From Deltaproteobacteria bacterium (GTDB lineage: Bacteria > Myxococcota_A > Polyangia > Nannocystales > Nannocystaceae), in contig JADJEE010000001.1 in NCBI GenBank assembly GCA_016709225.1, positions 1,178,001 to 1,242,000 on the forward strand: a stretch of DNA of 64,000 nucleotides. The letters are read 5' to 3'. The translations under genes and the position numbers were made by a program. Positions 63,369-64,000 of this stretch are shown here, piece by piece; the first letter of the stretch is position 1; the number at the start of each line of letters is the position of its first letter. A model generated the notes under the pieces. It was not told where the DNA came from. It was given only the letters and a program-made list of their open reading frames with translations, and did not search any database.

Positions 63369-64000
63369 GTGACGCCCGCCCGAGCCCGAGCCCGCCTGCA
63401 CCGCCGTGCATGCGGGCTCTTCGTCTTGGTGGGCTGCGGCTCGCCGTCGCTCGATGCCGAGGGACTGTTCGGCGATCCGATCCGGCTCATGAGCGGCGAC
63501 GCGTCGCCGCTGCCGCGCCTCGCCTTCGTCGACGAGGGCTGCCCCGGCGCTGCTGCGCGTGGCGGCTGTGAGCTCGACGGCGACCGAGCCTGTGGGACGC
63601 TGCTGATCGACACACTCGCGCCGATGTCGGCACTGGCGCGCGAGGGCCTGACCGGGCCCGAGTTCCATCGTGAGTGCCTCGAGATTCGCTCCGCGGAGGG
63701 GCTCGCCGCGGCCGCGCCCGATGCCGATGTCCTGGCCGCGGCGGTGGCCCGCTTCCGCTTCCACGATCTGCCGCTCGTGCGCGCGCCCGCGGGCGGCAGG
63801 GACGGCTGGTCGTGGTTCGCCGGCACCGCCGCTGCGCCCGTGGAGCCCCGCGGCGTGCTGGGCGGCAACCTGCTGCGGGACTTCGCCATCGCGATGCGTC
63901 ACCCCAACGACGGCCCCGCGACGATGACGTTCTACGCCGAGTTCCCCGGCTCGGACGACGACCTCGCCGACCAGGGCCGGGCCTTCCTCGCGCTGCAGTT
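63369..64000 (+). CDS. Lipoprotein with retropepsin-like fold, partial at right edge
   Basis: The visible 210 residues begin at GTG 63369 with a leader ending in lipobox VGC (LFVLVGCG, Cys23), then an exported domain. GTLLIDTLAPMSALARE followed later by RGVLGGNLLRDFAIAMRH has the shape of one repeat of a retropepsin-like aspartic protease, where the usual catalytic D-T/S-G is here D-T-L, so activity is doubtful. Cysteine pairs CPGAAARGGC and CGTLL may form disulfides. The frame is open to base 64000, so the C-terminus is missing. TAGACT lies 9 nt before the GTG. It follows mlaC by 12 nt. Confidence 0.75.
   Translation, partial: MTPARARARLHRRACGLFVLVGCGSPSLDAEGLFGDPIRLMSGDASPLPRLAFVDEGCPGAAARGGCELDGDRACGTLLIDTLAPMSALAREGLTGPEFHRECLEIRSAEGLAAAAPDADVLAAAVARFRFHDLPLVRAPAGGRDGWSWFAGTAAAPVEPRGVLGGNLLRDFAIAMRHPNDGPATMTFYAEFPGSDDDLADQGRAFLALQ

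Overview
The window reads as a contiguous piece of a very GC-rich genome from the phylum Myxococcota, most like the Nannocystis/Plesiocystis group. The signs are strong GC preference at third codon positions, many secreted lipoproteins whose lipobox cysteine is followed by long Ser/Thr/Gly-rich linkers, DUF4215 cysteine repeats with a MYXO-CTERM-like tail, DUF3857/transglutaminase giants, a Ser/Thr kinase with TPRs, and a bacterial mevalonate pathway linked to squalene synthesis. This placement is inferred from gene content; there is no rRNA in the window. Genes are densely packed with many ATGA, GTGA or TGATG overlaps. I see no tRNA, rRNA, CRISPR array, IS element or prophage.

Layout. 1-2564 (-): an outer-membrane barrel gene translationally coupled to a ten-haem c-type cytochrome that runs off the left edge. 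2714-9164: surface or secreted proteins (NHL/SBBP-type propeller lipoprotein, a lipoprotein with two TolR/ExbD-like domains, a GST, and a MYXO-CTERM protein with seven DUF4215 repeats). 9213-16840 (-): two coupled DUF3857/transglutaminase/TPR proteins, only one keeping the catalytic cysteine motif. 16904-18777 (-): a two-gene Septu-type antiphage module (ptuA ATPase, ptuB HNH nuclease). 18826-32313: a methyltransferase, IgGFc-binding-like and Cys-rich lipoproteins, an ECF sigma/putative anti-sigma triad, an acyltransferase and a tandem DsbA-like protein. 32450-42369: an envelope-glycan region (large PTPS-related membrane protein, two GT2 glycosyltransferases, a UPF0104-type membrane protein, an (alpha/alpha)-toroid-like protein, a sugar-nucleotide epimerase, a methyltransferase). 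42366-51037: dtd, a kinase-TPR protein, SDR, cutA, prolyl oligopeptidase and gluQ.

51343-59880 (+) is the highlight: seven overlapping or closely spaced genes, fni (type 2 IPP isomerase), mvk, mvaD, a single polypeptide fusing a phosphomevalonate-kinase-like GHMP kinase to a class II HMG-CoA reductase, then hpnC, hpnD and hpnE. Together they could carry HMG-CoA to IPP/DMAPP and then farnesyl diphosphate to squalene; only HMG-CoA synthase and prenyl synthase are missing locally. The operon is preceded by a 305-bp gene-free region holding a perfect 22-bp palindrome. 59929-64000: a YgfZ-type protein, a TolC-like/MlaC-like pair, and a partial lipoprotein with an altered retropepsin-like fold.

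Regulatory pattern. Several lipoprotein or surface genes lack a Shine-Dalgarno sequence and instead have a -10-like hexamer (TATGCT, TACCTT, TACAAT, TAGCAT, CATACT) 6-7 nt before the start codon, which suggests leaderless transcripts. Two have TTGCG(A/C) 16 nt upstream of that hexamer, and the ygfZ promoter uses the same hexamers with an 18-nt spacer.
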